A stretch of 64,000 nt of DNA from Pseudoalteromonas lipolytica (GTDB lineage: Bacteria; Pseudomonadota; Gammaproteobacteria; Enterobacterales; Alteromonadaceae), in NCBI RefSeq assembly GCF_001306915.1, contig NZ_LJTC01000002.1:382108-446107 (forward strand), given 5' to 3'. Below the pieces are notes generated by a model. It was not told the DNA's origin, made no database searches, and saw only the letters and a list, made by a program, of their open reading frames with translations. How positions within the stretch are numbered: the first letter of the stretch is position 1; each line of letters starts with the position of its first letter. Below are positions 1 through 9,425 of this stretch, in pieces. Both the position numbers and the translations under genes were made by a program.

Positions 1-376
1 GCACGTCGATTTCTGGATGTAATTCATTAAATAAACTAAGTCTAGGTACTAACCATTGAATCGCAAAACTTGGCGTTAAACTTACCGTGAGTGACCCTTT
101 CGCACCGCGGGCTAGCAGTTTTTCTGTGGCATCAATGAGCTGAGTAAAAATTTCTTTTATATCTAAAAAGTAACCTTGCCCTTCTTCAGTTAACAGCAAA
201 GAACGATTTTTACGTAAAAACAGCTTTAAACCTAAATGCTCTTCAAGGGTTTTAATTTGATGGCTCACCGCAGCCTGCGTTACATATAGCTCTTCTGCTG
301 CTTTGGTAAAGCTCAAATGGCGGGCAGCGGCTTCGAATGCTTTTAGTGCATTTAAAGGAGGTAAACGACGAGACAT
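1..376 (-). CDS. LysR-family transcriptional regulator, GcvA-like, N-terminal part
   Basis: Partial gene running off the left edge; about 125 N-terminal residues are present. The protein begins MSRRLPPLNALKAFEAAARH, the typical opening of GcvA/AmpR-type LysR regulators, followed by a winged helix-turn-helix (around residues 20-40, with AAVSHQIKTLE as the recognition part) and a linker helix. The end of the visible part (SLTVSLTPSFAIQWLVPRL) is the first strand of the periplasmic-binding-like effector domain, as in GcvA. The ATG at 374-376 is chosen because it gives the standard family start. The effector and targets cannot be judged. It is convergent in neither direction: it shares only a terminator-like hairpin with kdsA on its upstream side. 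Confidence 0.85.
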   Translation of the reverse strand, partial: MSRRLPPLNALKAFEAAARHLSFTKAAEELYVTQAAVSHQIKTLEEHLGLKLFLRKNRSLLLTEEGQGYFLDIKEIFTQLIDATEKLLARGAKGSLTVSLTPSFAIQWLVPRLSLFNELHPEIDV

Positions 377-430
377 AGACACCAAGCTTAGAATTAGTTT
401 TTCTTATGCGTCGATTATAGCGATACAAAT

Positions 431-457
431 AAAAAAAGGCGACCATGGTCGCCTTTT
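431..457. terminator. Terminator-like hairpin downstream of kdsA
   Basis: A perfect inverted repeat, AAAGGCGACC/GGTCGCCTTT, is flanked by an A-run on the left and a T-run on the right, so it can work in both directions. On the minus strand it ends the kdsA operon. It lies just upstream of the LysR gene. Confidence 0.8.
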
Positions 458-484
458 TCATACTTAAATACTTATATATTTAAA

Positions 485-1348
<864 letters not shown>

Positions 1349-2602
1349 TTAAGGTGCAACAGCTTGTAGCATTAATCCACAAATATAAGCCATATAGGTA
1401 CCAACACCATAGCCCAAAACAGCCAGTAATACACCTACTGGCGCAAGAGACGGATGGAATGCTGATGCAACAACAGGTGCTGATGCTGCGCCGCCTACAT
1501 TTGCTTGAGAGCCTACTGCCATATAAAACAGCGGTGCTTTAATTAATTTCGCGACGATCAACATTAAGCTTGCATGGGTAATCATCCAAATCACACCCAG
1601 TACAAAGTACATTGGTGAATCAAAAATCGCAGTGATATTCATGTGTAAGCCAATTGAAGCAACAAGAATATATAAAAAGCTTGATGCTACTTTTGACGCA
1701 CCAAAAGCTTCAATATGGCGAACTTTAGTAAACGATAAACTAATACCAATTGTGGTAGAGATAACGATTAACCAGAAGAATTTACTGTTTAAACTATACT
1801 CTTGTGCCCACGGGAAGTTAGCCCCAAAAAACGGACCTAAAAAGTCAGCACAAAAATGTGCAAGGCCAGTAATACCAAAGGCAATTGCGATAATCGTCAT
1901 GTAATCATTTAGAGTTGGCATGCGCGCATGCTCAGCATGATACTTTTCTACGCGCTCTTTTAAATCTTCAATTGCACGCGTATCTGCGCCTGTTTTAGCA
2001 TCAATCGCCTTATGGTTTGCTGCCATTAATAACAGTACGGCCATCCATAAGTTAGCCACAATTACGTCAACAGTCACCATTGCAGAGAAGATATCGCCGC
2101 CTACTTCAAACATTTCTTTCATTGAAGCTTGGTTTGCGCCGCCACCAATCCAGCTACCGGCGATAGTCGTCATACCACGCCACACTGCGTCAGGGCCATG
2201 GCCGCCCACAGCTTCTGGGTAAACGGCGCTCATTACTAAGATAGCCAAAGGGCCACCAATAACAATACCCAAGGTACCTGTTAAAAACATGATTAATGCT
2301 TTTGGCCCAAGGTTTAGGATCGCTTTTAAATCAATACTGATGGTAAGCAATATTAAGCAAGCTGGCAGTAAATAGCGTGACGCTACAAAATATACATTCG
2401 AAGAATGACCATCAACAATCCCAAAAGTATTGAGTAATGATGGTAAAAAGTAGCAAAGCAATAATGCTGGTACATATTTATAAAATTTTTGGCAGGCAGC
2501 ATTATTACTGTGCGAGGTTTTAAAAATAAACCCCAAAATAACGGCAAGCAAACCAAGTACGACTGCGTCATTGGTAATTAGCGCACTGTGGGCGTCAGTC
2601 AT
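1349..2602 (-). CDS. DUF819 family integral membrane protein
   Basis: A 417-residue polytopic membrane protein with roughly ten to eleven hydrophobic helices. It has a Gly/Ala-rich half repeat (SWIGGGANQASMKE near the middle, GSQANVGGAASAPVVASAF near the C-terminus). Paired GGxAN-type motifs like these resemble those of bile-acid/sodium-symporter-like and DUF819 (YjcL) permeases, which suggests an inverted-repeat transporter (inference). The substrate is unknown. It sits between sirB1 (15 bp upstream) and kdsA (9 bp downstream), so it is probably co-transcribed. It is not part of the E. coli version of this cluster. An acidic cytoplasmic loop (about residues 205-235) separates the two halves. 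Confidence 0.85.
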   Translation of the reverse strand: MTDAHSALITNDAVVLGLLAVILGFIFKTSHSNNAACQKFYKYVPALLLCYFLPSLLNTFGIVDGHSSNVYFVASRYLLPACLILLTISIDLKAILNLGPKALIMFLTGTLGIVIGGPLAILVMSAVYPEAVGGHGPDAVWRGMTTIAGSWIGGGANQASMKEMFEVGGDIFSAMVTVDVIVANLWMAVLLLMAANHKAIDAKTGADTRAIEDLKERVEKYHAEHARMPTLNDYMTIIAIAFGITGLAHFCADFLGPFFGANFPWAQEYSLNSKFFWLIVISTTIGISLSFTKVRHIEAFGASKVASSFLYILVASIGLHMNITAIFDSPMYFVLGVIWMITHASLMLIVAKLIKAPLFYMAVGSQANVGGAASAPVVASAFHPSLAPVGVLLAVLGYGVGTYMAYICGLMLQAVAP

Positions 2603-2617
2603 AAATGTTCCTTTAAA

Positions 2618-3445
2618 TTAGTGGTGTGTATTATTGTTGTCTTCTATTTCAGCAATCTGGTGCTGAATTAATTCGATAGCGGGATCATCTGGGCACTCAT
2701 TAATAAAGTACTGCAAATCATCACGCGCCATTTTTGGGCAATCTAGCTGATTAAGTAAATAGCCGCGGTCACGACGCTCATAAGGGTCATCACCAAGTAA
2801 TTCCATCAGCATATCAACACAATGCAATGCATGACCAAATTTACTTTCGCTGATGAACGACCATTTTTGCTGTGCTAGATACAGCTTATAAAGCTCTTCT
2901 TCAAAAATCAGTTCAAGCGGTTCTTGCTCATCACCATTTTCTTCACAGGCATTCTCAGGTGTTATATACCAGCTCTGCTGACCTGTGCTTGGCTCAATTA
3001 AATAGCCCTCTTCATCACTCATCCCAACGTGAACGTGCACGTCTCCCTGACTAAGTGTGACCGTGGCATCAAGTTCAGCATGCTGTAATAAATGACAAAG
3101 TAAAATTGCCAGCGTGGTTTGCGTGCCACTGCGCATAGTAATGGTATAGCTAAAGCTATTTAACGTGTACTCTGGCACTTTTAAGCTTGATGAGCTAAAC
3201 AGCCATTGCTGATAAAAGGTATCAAGTAACTTATCGAGACGCTCATGTGGCTCTTTTAATTCGGCGCAAAGAGCTGTTACCGTATTTTCAAGCTCATTAA
3301 GGGTGTCATAACAGGCTGTTAAATCAGCTTGTTGATCCCACTTTAATTCAGCGTCGATACAACGATAAAGCACTTTAGAAGAAAATGCGTCAAAGGCCTC
3401 ATCTTGATAGGATTCATTTTGATCTTCAAACCAAGGGGTGGTCAT
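2618..3445 (-). CDS. sirB1: SirB1-family transglutaminase-like/TPR protein
   Basis: A 275-residue acidic cytoplasmic protein of the SirB1/YchA family. The N-terminal two thirds match the transglutaminase-like SirB1 fold (conserved region around SGTQTTLAILLCHLLQ), and the C-terminal part looks like tetratricopeptide repeats (RRDRGYLLNQLDCPKMARDDLQYFINECPDDP). Biochemical function is not established. The name comes from the Salmonella sirB locus, which lies at the same place between prmC and kdsA. Here the gene is separated from sirB2 by 132 bp containing a terminator-like hairpin, so it may have its own promoter. Confidence 0.9.
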   Translation of the reverse strand: MTTPWFEDQNESYQDEAFDAFSSKVLYRCIDAELKWDQQADLTACYDTLNELENTVTALCAELKEPHERLDKLLDTFYQQWLFSSSSLKVPEYTLNSFSYTITMRSGTQTTLAILLCHLLQHAELDATVTLSQGDVHVHVGMSDEEGYLIEPSTGQQSWYITPENACEENGDEQEPLELIFEEELYKLYLAQQKWSFISESKFGHALHCVDMLMELLGDDPYERRDRGYLLNQLDCPKMARDDLQYFINECPDDPAIELIQHQIAEIEDNNNTHH

Positions 3446-3530
3446 TTATACTGCTACATCTCTTTCAAAAACGAACAGCTAGTTTACCTACTTTTGCTTT
3501 AAGTTACCAATACTGAGCGTTGAGATATAA

Positions 3531-3567
3531 AAAAGCGGTACGACAGCCAATGCAATCAAATACCGCT
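3531..3567 (-). terminator. Terminator-like hairpin after sirB2
   Basis: Seven-base arms AGCGGTA/TACCGCT enclose a 20-base loop. On the minus strand the hairpin is followed by a T-rich run, as expected for an intrinsic terminator after sirB2. The loop is long, so it may be only a partial stop. Confidence 0.5.
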
Positions 3568-3577
3568 CAGAGATTTG

Positions 3578-3952
3578 TTATAAAAGAAGTGCTGTTTTTG
3601 CAGATGCTAAATAACCAATTACTAATAAAATAAGCGTGGTGATCGCAAGTAATACAAGCTTCGCGCTTTTTGCACTTTGCTTAGCGGCAACCACACCGAG
3701 TACAATATAAGCAACCACTAAGATTATCTTTTCTAATAACCAAGATTGTTCAAGCGGGTTAAAACCGGCCATTACAATTAATGCCACTGCAGAAATAAGT
3801 AATAAGGTGTCGATACTGTGGCTGCCGATAAACACTACTTTGTTTTTTGCCAGAACGCCCGTCTTTAAGCGAGAGAAAGAACGAACGTAGAATAAGATAA
3901 TACTCAACACGGCAAATAACATGTGAGTATGTTTTACTGCTAAATAATCCAT
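3578..3952 (-). CDS. sirB2: SirB2-family small membrane protein
   Basis: A 124-residue protein with four predicted membrane helices, matching SirB2/YchQ in length and in the start MDYLAVKHTHMLFAVLSIILFYVRSF. The conserved His-Thr-His near the N-terminus and the GSHSIDTLLL segment between helices 1 and 2 are family hallmarks. Function is unknown; the family keeps company with sirB1, prmC and kdsA. The start lies 21 bp after the HD-GYP gene, so the two are likely in one transcript. Confidence 0.9.
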   Translation of the reverse strand: MDYLAVKHTHMLFAVLSIILFYVRSFSRLKTGVLAKNKVVFIGSHSIDTLLLISAVALIVMAGFNPLEQSWLLEKIILVVAYIVLGVVAAKQSAKSAKLVLLAITTLILLVIGYLASAKTALLL

Positions 3953-3973
3953 ATGCCCCTAATTTTATTTTAA

Positions 3974-5512
3974 TTAATCTGGATAACGTACAAGTACGTC
4001 TTCTATTTCTTTAATTCGCTGATTAAACACATCAATCAACTTTGGATCAAATTGTTTGCCCTGTTGCGCGTTAATTTCTTTCACAACATCGTCAAGCGAC
4101 CACGGCTCTTTGTAGCAGCGCTTATGACGTAGTGCATCAAATACATCAGCTAAAGCAACGATGCGACCTGCAATAGGAATGTCTTCGCCTTTCAACCCTT
4201 TCGGGTAGCCTGAACCATCCCAACGCTCATGGTGTGACAACGCAATCACTGCGCCAGTATTAACAATGTCACGATTGGAGTCTTTTAAAATTAAATGACC
4301 TTTTTCAGCATGAAGTTGCATGATAGCCCACTCTTCATCGGTCAATGGCCCCGGCTTATTTAATATAGCGTCGGGAATACCCACTTTACCCACATCATGC
4401 AATGGCGCAGCTAAGCGAATAAGCTCTGCTTCGCGTTTTGATAGACCATAGCCCATGGCAAGTTCATAACAAATGTGCGACACACGCTTTACATGGTTAC
4501 CTGTTTCTGTTGAACGTTGCTCTAACGCTTCACTGAGCCTAAATACTAACTCTTGTTGTGTTGCTTCGATTTCAGATTGTAACTGTACATTTTCATACGC
4601 CAGCTGCACATTTTGCGAAAAGATTTCAATCAAGTGACGCTGAGTGTCGGTTAAATGCTTAGGGATACCTGAAATAAACAACATGGAATTATGATTATAT
4701 TCACTACTGCAATAGGCAAATAAATAGTTCTCACGATAAACAATGGTTTTTTCATTTAAAGCTTGCTGACAGGCTTGAAGCTGATCGTGACTTAACACCT
4801 CTTCAATCGCCTTGCCTTCACTGCGTTCAAACTCACCTCGGCCCGAAAACACCACTAGCTTCTTTTGGTTATCTTGCGGGTTACTCGCAACTAAACTGGT
4901 TGCATACATGGCCTGATCAACGGTTCCTAATAATGAGGTAAGTTGTTGCATCACCCCTTCAATAAAGCTTTCAAGAGAATGAGTTGAAAAGATATCACGT
5001 GAAGCTTTAATTATTTTTTCAAGGCCTTGACGAGATTGTTCTATCGACAAAATATCACGATATGAACGCAAGCTCGACATCACTACTGTGAACAGTTTTT
5101 GTGCTGTTAATTCAGTTTTTGATTTGTAGTCATTGATATCGTAATTAACGATGACTTGACGCTCTGGTGCTTGCCCAGGCTGACCAGTGCGAAGAATGAT
5201 ACGAATATGATTATTTTTTGCGGTTTCACGAATAAACTTGGCAACTTTAAGGCCGGCATCGTCGGTTTCCATAACCACATCGAGTAATACGATAGCCGCA
5301 TCTGGATGCTCTTGAATTACTTGCTTAGCTTCTTCACCTGAATAAGCACTAATAAACTCTAAACGTTTATCTTGAAATTCAAAGTCACTCAACGCAAGCT
5401 TTGTTACGGCATGTACTTCTGGCTCGTCATCAACGACGATGACTTTCCAACTACCCTGAACCACCTCATTAACTTCGTCAAGTGCTTCATCCGAAAACAA
5501 AAAATCATCCAT
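3974..5512 (-). CDS. Response regulator with HD-GYP phosphodiesterase domain
   Basis: A 512-residue, three-part signalling protein. Residues about 20-150 form a receiver domain (VIVVDDE with the acidic pair, phosphoacceptor Asp78 in VLLDVVM). Residues about 160-315 match the DUF3369-type middle region found in such regulators. From about residue 325 there is an HD-GYP domain with the HD pair in LHDVGKVGIPD, the HHE metal ligands in LSHHERWDGSGYP and the GYP motif itself. HD-GYP domains with an intact motif usually hydrolyse cyclic di-GMP (family knowledge). Expected role: a phosphorylation-controlled c-di-GMP phosphodiesterase in the cytoplasm. No sensor kinase is adjacent. The gene lies 45 bp after prmC and 21 bp before sirB2, inside an otherwise housekeeping operon. 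Confidence 0.93.
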   Translation of the reverse strand: MDDFLFSDEALDEVNEVVQGSWKVIVVDDEPEVHAVTKLALSDFEFQDKRLEFISAYSGEEAKQVIQEHPDAAIVLLDVVMETDDAGLKVAKFIRETAKNNHIRIILRTGQPGQAPERQVIVNYDINDYKSKTELTAQKLFTVVMSSLRSYRDILSIEQSRQGLEKIIKASRDIFSTHSLESFIEGVMQQLTSLLGTVDQAMYATSLVASNPQDNQKKLVVFSGRGEFERSEGKAIEEVLSHDQLQACQQALNEKTIVYRENYLFAYCSSEYNHNSMLFISGIPKHLTDTQRHLIEIFSQNVQLAYENVQLQSEIEATQQELVFRLSEALEQRSTETGNHVKRVSHICYELAMGYGLSKREAELIRLAAPLHDVGKVGIPDAILNKPGPLTDEEWAIMQLHAEKGHLILKDSNRDIVNTGAVIALSHHERWDGSGYPKGLKGEDIPIAGRIVALADVFDALRHKRCYKEPWSLDDVVKEINAQQGKQFDPKLIDVFNQRIKEIEDVLVRYPD

Positions 5513-5557
5513 TCTATGGGATCCTCAAAGGCTATGTACGCACAGTGCGCTTTATTG

Positions 5558-6400
5558 TTATTTAGGCCATTGTGCTAACGTTACACGGTCATTACCGCCA
5601 AGATCTTTAATTGTAAGTATATGGCTATACGACATTTGTGCAAAAAATTCTTGTACCTTCACACTTTGTTTGTAGCCATGTTCAATTAAAAGATAGCCAT
5701 TTGTTGCTAAATAGTCACGTGCGATAGTAATAATTTGTTTAATATCAGCCATACCGTCGTCATCTGCAACTAATGCAGAGAGCGGCTCAAAGCGAACATC
5801 GCCTTGGCTTAAATGCTCATCATCATGTTCAATATACGGAGGATTGCTCACAATTAGGTCAAACTTTTGTGTACTTACTGCACTAAACCAATTGCTCAAG
5901 GCAAAATTAGCATTGTTGATTGCAAGTCGCTGTTTATTTTCTTTAGCTAATTCGACAGCATCAGCCACCCTATCAACCCCTGTCACCTGCCAATTTGGCA
6001 TTTCACTGGCCAATGCCAAAGCAATTGCCCCTGTGCCAGTGCCTAAATCAAGCACGTTTGCAGCCGTAGGTAGCTCAAGGCCTAAGGCATATTCTACTAA
6101 CGTTTCGGTATCAGGTCTTGGGATCAGGGTTGTTGGATTAACCTTTAAAGGAAGACTCCAAAATTCACGAAAGCCAACAATATGAGCAACTGGTTCACCA
6201 TTTAAACGACGCTGACATGCTTGTTCAAAATCACGTTGTTGCTGTTCGGTAAGTTGTTTTTCGGGCCAAGTAAATAAGTAACTACGAGGTTTATCAAGAA
6301 TGGATAATAACAGGACTTGTGCGTCTAACTTAGCACTGTCGCTGCTAGGCGTTAATAACGCCGTTGCAGCAACAATTGCTTGTTCAATGCATTGTGGCAC
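5558..6400 (-). CDS. prmC: Peptide chain release factor N5-glutamine methyltransferase
   Basis: Methylates the GGQ glutamine of release factors 1 and 2 using S-adenosylmethionine. The 280-residue protein has the N-terminal helical recognition domain, the SAM-binding LDLGTGTGAIAL motif at about 118-129, and the catalytic NPPY motif at 186-189. It follows prfA, its substrate gene, with only two bases between them, which suggests translational coupling. Length and order match E. coli prmC (hemK). Confidence 0.97.
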   Translation of the reverse strand: MPQCIEQAIVAATALLTPSSDSAKLDAQVLLLSILDKPRSYLFTWPEKQLTEQQQRDFEQACQRRLNGEPVAHIVGFREFWSLPLKVNPTTLIPRPDTETLVEYALGLELPTAANVLDLGTGTGAIALALASEMPNWQVTGVDRVADAVELAKENKQRLAINNANFALSNWFSAVSTQKFDLIVSNPPYIEHDDEHLSQGDVRFEPLSALVADDDGMADIKQIITIARDYLATNGYLLIEHGYKQSVKVQEFFAQMSYSHILTIKDLGGNDRVTLAQWPK

Positions 6401-6402
6401 GA

Positions 6403-7488
6403 TTATTCATCGCCCATCGCGGCAAGTAAGTCAGCTTGGTGTTCTTGCATTAGAGGCTCGATAACACTTCCTAAATCACCAGCAACCACTTCATTCAAAC
6501 GATAAAGTGTTAAATTAATACGGTGATCGGTAATACGACCTTGCGGGTAGTTATAAGTACGAATACGCTCAGAGCGGTCACCGCTACCTACTAAGTTACG
6601 ACGTTCTGACGCTTCAGCCGCTTGACGCTTTTCATCTTCAGCTTGTTGTAAGCGTGCGCCAAGTACAGACATCGCTTTGGCACGGTTTTTATGCTGTGAA
6701 CGCTCATCCTGACACTCTACAACCACACCCGTTGGAATGTGTGTAATACGGATTGCTGAGTCAGTTTTATTTACGTGCTGACCACCGGCACCCGATGCAC
6801 GGAAGGTATCGACTTTAATATCAGCAGGGTTAATTTCAATTGCTTCCGCTTCAGGAATTTCGGCCATAACGGCTACCGTACACGCTGAGGTATGAACACG
6901 GCCTTGCGATTCTGTCTCTGGAACACGTTGTACACGGTGCGCACCTGATTCAAACTTAAGCTGACCATACACACCTTCGCCAGAGATATGCGCAATCACT
7001 TCTTTATAACCGCCGTGCTCACCTTCGTTAGTACTTACTACTTCTACTTTCCACTTTTTAGTTTCAGCGTAGCGGCTGTACATACGGAATAAGTCACCTG
7101 CGAAGATAGCAGCTTCATCACCACCGGTACCGGCACGAACCTCTAAATAGACGTTATTATTGTCTTTAGGGTCTTTTGGTAACATTAGAATTTGGATTTC
7201 ATCTTCTAATGCAATAATTTGTGCTTTTGCTTCTTTGTATTCTTCTTGCGCCATTTCACGCATATCAGGATCAGAGTCTTTTAACATTTCTTCTGCTGTA
7301 GCAACATCATCTTGGGCTTGTTGGTAAGCTAAAAATGCTTTTACGATTTCTTCTAATTCTGAGTATTCTTTAGATAAGGCACGAAAGCGATTTTGGTCGC
7401 TGATCACAGAGGGGTCGCTTAGTAGCGCTTGCACTTCCTCATAACGCTCAACTAAGGTTTCTAATTTTCTATAAACAGACTCTTTCAT
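6403..7488 (-). CDS. prfA: Peptide chain release factor 1
   Basis: Class I release factor for UAA and UAG. At 361 residues it has the usual length. The catalytic GGQ loop is at 235-237 within [10 protein letters not shown], and the stop-codon recognition tripeptide region reads PET (190-192, in RVPETESQG). It lies between hemA (7 bp upstream) and prmC (2 bp downstream), so the protein and its modifying enzyme are co-expressed. Confidence 0.98.
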   Translation of the reverse strand: MKESVYRKLETLVERYEEVQALLSDPSVISDQNRFRALSKEYSELEEIVKAFLAYQQAQDDVATAEEMLKDSDPDMREMAQEEYKEAKAQIIALEDEIQILMLPKDPKDNNNVYLEVRAGTGGDEAAIFAGDLFRMYSRYAETKKWKVEVVSTNEGEHGGYKEVIAHISGEGVYGQLKFESGAHRVQRVPETESQGRVHTSACTVAVMAEIPEAEAIEINPADIKVDTFRASGAGGQHVNKTDSAIRITHIPTGVVVECQDERSQHKNRAKAMSVLGARLQQAEDEKRQAAEASERRNLVGSGDRSERIRTYNYPQGRITDHRINLTLYRLNEVVAGDLGSVIEPLMQEHQADLLAAMGDE

Positions 7489-7495
7489 TTAACGA

Positions 7496-8752
7496 CTATT
7501 CCTGATCAATACCTAACATTTTCTTTAATTGGCTTAACTCCGCTGCTTCACCTTTTTTAGCAGCATCTTGAATGGCACGGGTAGGTGCGTGCATCAAGCG
7601 GTTGGTCAGTTTGTTTGCCAACTCGAGTATTACTTTTTCTGCCTCTTTACCTGCTTGTAACTGGCCAAGGGCTTTTTCGACAAGTTCTGACTTTATATCT
7701 TGTACATCGTTGCGATAATGGCGAATAAGATCCACCGAATCGAGTGAACGCAACCACATAGCAAATTCATCGGTACGTGAGCGAATAATAGCTTGCGCTT
7801 GCTCCGCAGCCTGCTCACGAGCGGCGATATTCTCGCTTACTATGGCTTGTAAGTCATCAACTGAATACAAATAGGCAGCATCTAATTCGCCTACTTGGCT
7901 TTCGATATCACGCGGTACCGCGATATCGATAAATAACATTGGTTTGTGGCGGCGCTTTTTCAACGCCTGCTCTACCACCCCTTTACCGATAATAGGCAAG
8001 GTACTGGCGGTTGAACTAATAACAATATCGGCGTCGTGTAAACGCTCTGGTAACTGGGCAAGTGCAATCACATCCGCGTCAACCTCACTCGCTAACGTTT
8101 TAGCGCGTTCAATAGTACGGTTTGCCACCGTGATTTTTTGCGGATCGTTTTGGTATAAGTGCTTAGCAACTAGTTCAATCGTTTCACCTGCACCAATTAG
8201 CAGTACATTGGTTTTATCTAGTTTGCCGTAAATATGTTTCGCAAGATTAACTGCGGCATAAGCAACAGATACTGCGCTAGCACCAATATCAGTTTCGGTA
8301 CGAACTTGTTTTGCGACAGAAAATGTTTTTTGAAACAAGCGGTCAAAGGTTACACCAATGGCATCGTGAGTTTTTGCATTATGGTAGGCTTGTTTTATTT
8401 GCCCTAAAATTTGCGGCTCGCCGAGTACTAACGAATCTAGACCACAAGACACCCGCATTAAGTGATTAATTGCTTCGTGATCTTCATGATAATAGATATT
8501 ATTGCTCAGTTCATGTTCATCCAATCCATGGAAACTGGCTAACCAGTGCAACAGGGTTTGGGAATTACGCTCAGCAAGGCTACAATAGATTTCAGTTCGG
8601 TTGCAGGTCGAAACAATAACCGCTTCATTAAAATGCGCATGACCACTTAATTGCTGTAACGCCTCAGACATTTGCTCAGGCGAAAACGCGACTTTTTCGC
8701 GTAATTCTACGGATGCGGTTTTGTGATTTATACCAAGTGCTACGATGGTCAT
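7496..8752 (-). CDS. hemA: Glutamyl-tRNA reductase
   Basis: Reduces glutamyl-tRNA(Glu) to glutamate-1-semialdehyde, the first committed step of tetrapyrrole synthesis by the C5 route. I place the start at the ATG giving MTIVALGINHKTASVELREK, as in E. coli (MTLLALGINHKTAP). This puts the catalytic cysteine of STCNRTEIY at residue 50, its known position; an upstream ATG at 8759-8761 would add only three residues. The NADPH-binding motif is VLLIGAGE, and a C-terminal helical dimerisation domain follows. It is first gene of the leftward operon and divergent from lolB, with a 62-bp shared region. Confidence 0.97.
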   Translation of the reverse strand: MTIVALGINHKTASVELREKVAFSPEQMSEALQQLSGHAHFNEAVIVSTCNRTEIYCSLAERNSQTLLHWLASFHGLDEHELSNNIYYHEDHEAINHLMRVSCGLDSLVLGEPQILGQIKQAYHNAKTHDAIGVTFDRLFQKTFSVAKQVRTETDIGASAVSVAYAAVNLAKHIYGKLDKTNVLLIGAGETIELVAKHLYQNDPQKITVANRTIERAKTLASEVDADVIALAQLPERLHDADIVISSTASTLPIIGKGVVEQALKKRRHKPMLFIDIAVPRDIESQVGELDAAYLYSVDDLQAIVSENIAAREQAAEQAQAIIRSRTDEFAMWLRSLDSVDLIRHYRNDVQDIKSELVEKALGQLQAGKEAEKVILELANKLTNRLMHAPTRAIQDAAKKGEAAELSQLKKMLGIDQE

Positions 8753-8814
8753 ATGTACCAAATATTGCTAAGCCCAGCTGTAAAGGCATTAATTTTACCA
8801 AAAATCAGCGGAAT

Positions 8815-9423
8815 ATGGAAAGTAAGGAACGACATTTGATTAAACAATATTTGATTTTATTCATGTTTTTTTTATTTATCGGCGGTTGTGCGCAAAAAAT
8901 TTCAACAGTTGATTACATTTATCCTGACTGGAAAAGCCGATTAGAACAACAAGCTCAATGGCAAGTGCAAGGCAAAATGGCATTTATTAGTACAGAGCAG
9001 CGCCAGTCAGCCAATTTAAATTGGCAACATGATGAGCAATACAGCGACATGGTGCTTACCAGTTTTATTGGTACCCGTATTCTGTCTTTAAAGCAAAATG
9101 CACAAGGTGCTGAACTTGAGTATGACGACAATGTATATACCGACCGTGATGCCTCAATGTTGTTATATCGTTTAACCGGTTTTTCAATCCCATTAGATAA
9201 TGCCGCAAAGTGGCTAAAAGGCACCGTCGAAAACGACCAAGCAAGCTATGATGAGCAAGGCCGTTTAAAAAGTCTTATTTGGCAAGCTCACAATGGTCAA
9301 CAGTGGCAGATAACCTATTCAGATTACATCAAACAAGATGGTTATTGGCTTCCTGTTAAGCTAAGCCTTAAAAACAATAAAATTCGTATTAAAATTCAAC
9401 TTAATGATTGGCAGTTAAATTAA
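8815..9423 (+). CDS. lolB: Outer-membrane lipoprotein LolB
   Basis: Receives lipoproteins from LolA and inserts them in the outer membrane. The start used gives MESKERHLIKQYLILFMFFL followed by a lipobox, FIGGC, so the mature protein begins at the cysteine and is itself a lipoprotein. A longer reading frame reaches back to 8713 but would overlap hemA and put 34 extra residues in front of the signal peptide. The rest matches the LolB beta-barrel-like fold (WQVQGKMAFIS, TGFSIPLDNAAKWLKG). It heads the lolB-ispE-prs run, as in E. coli. Confidence 0.94.
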   Translation: MESKERHLIKQYLILFMFFLFIGGCAQKISTVDYIYPDWKSRLEQQAQWQVQGKMAFISTEQRQSANLNWQHDEQYSDMVLTSFIGTRILSLKQNAQGAELEYDDNVYTDRDASMLLYRLTGFSIPLDNAAKWLKGTVENDQASYDEQGRLKSLIWQAHNGQQWQITYSDYIKQDGYWLPVKLSLKNNKIRIKIQLNDWQLN

Positions 9424-9425
9424 TC

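Noticed and set aside
252..461. 69-residue minus-strand frame at the left edge
   Set aside because: It starts inside a terminator hairpin and overlaps the LysR gene in another frame.
8713..8814. Longer lolB reading frame starting inside hemA
   Set aside because: It would overlap the divergent hemA start and put 34 residues before the signal peptide; the ATG at 8815 gives a normal lipoprotein signal.
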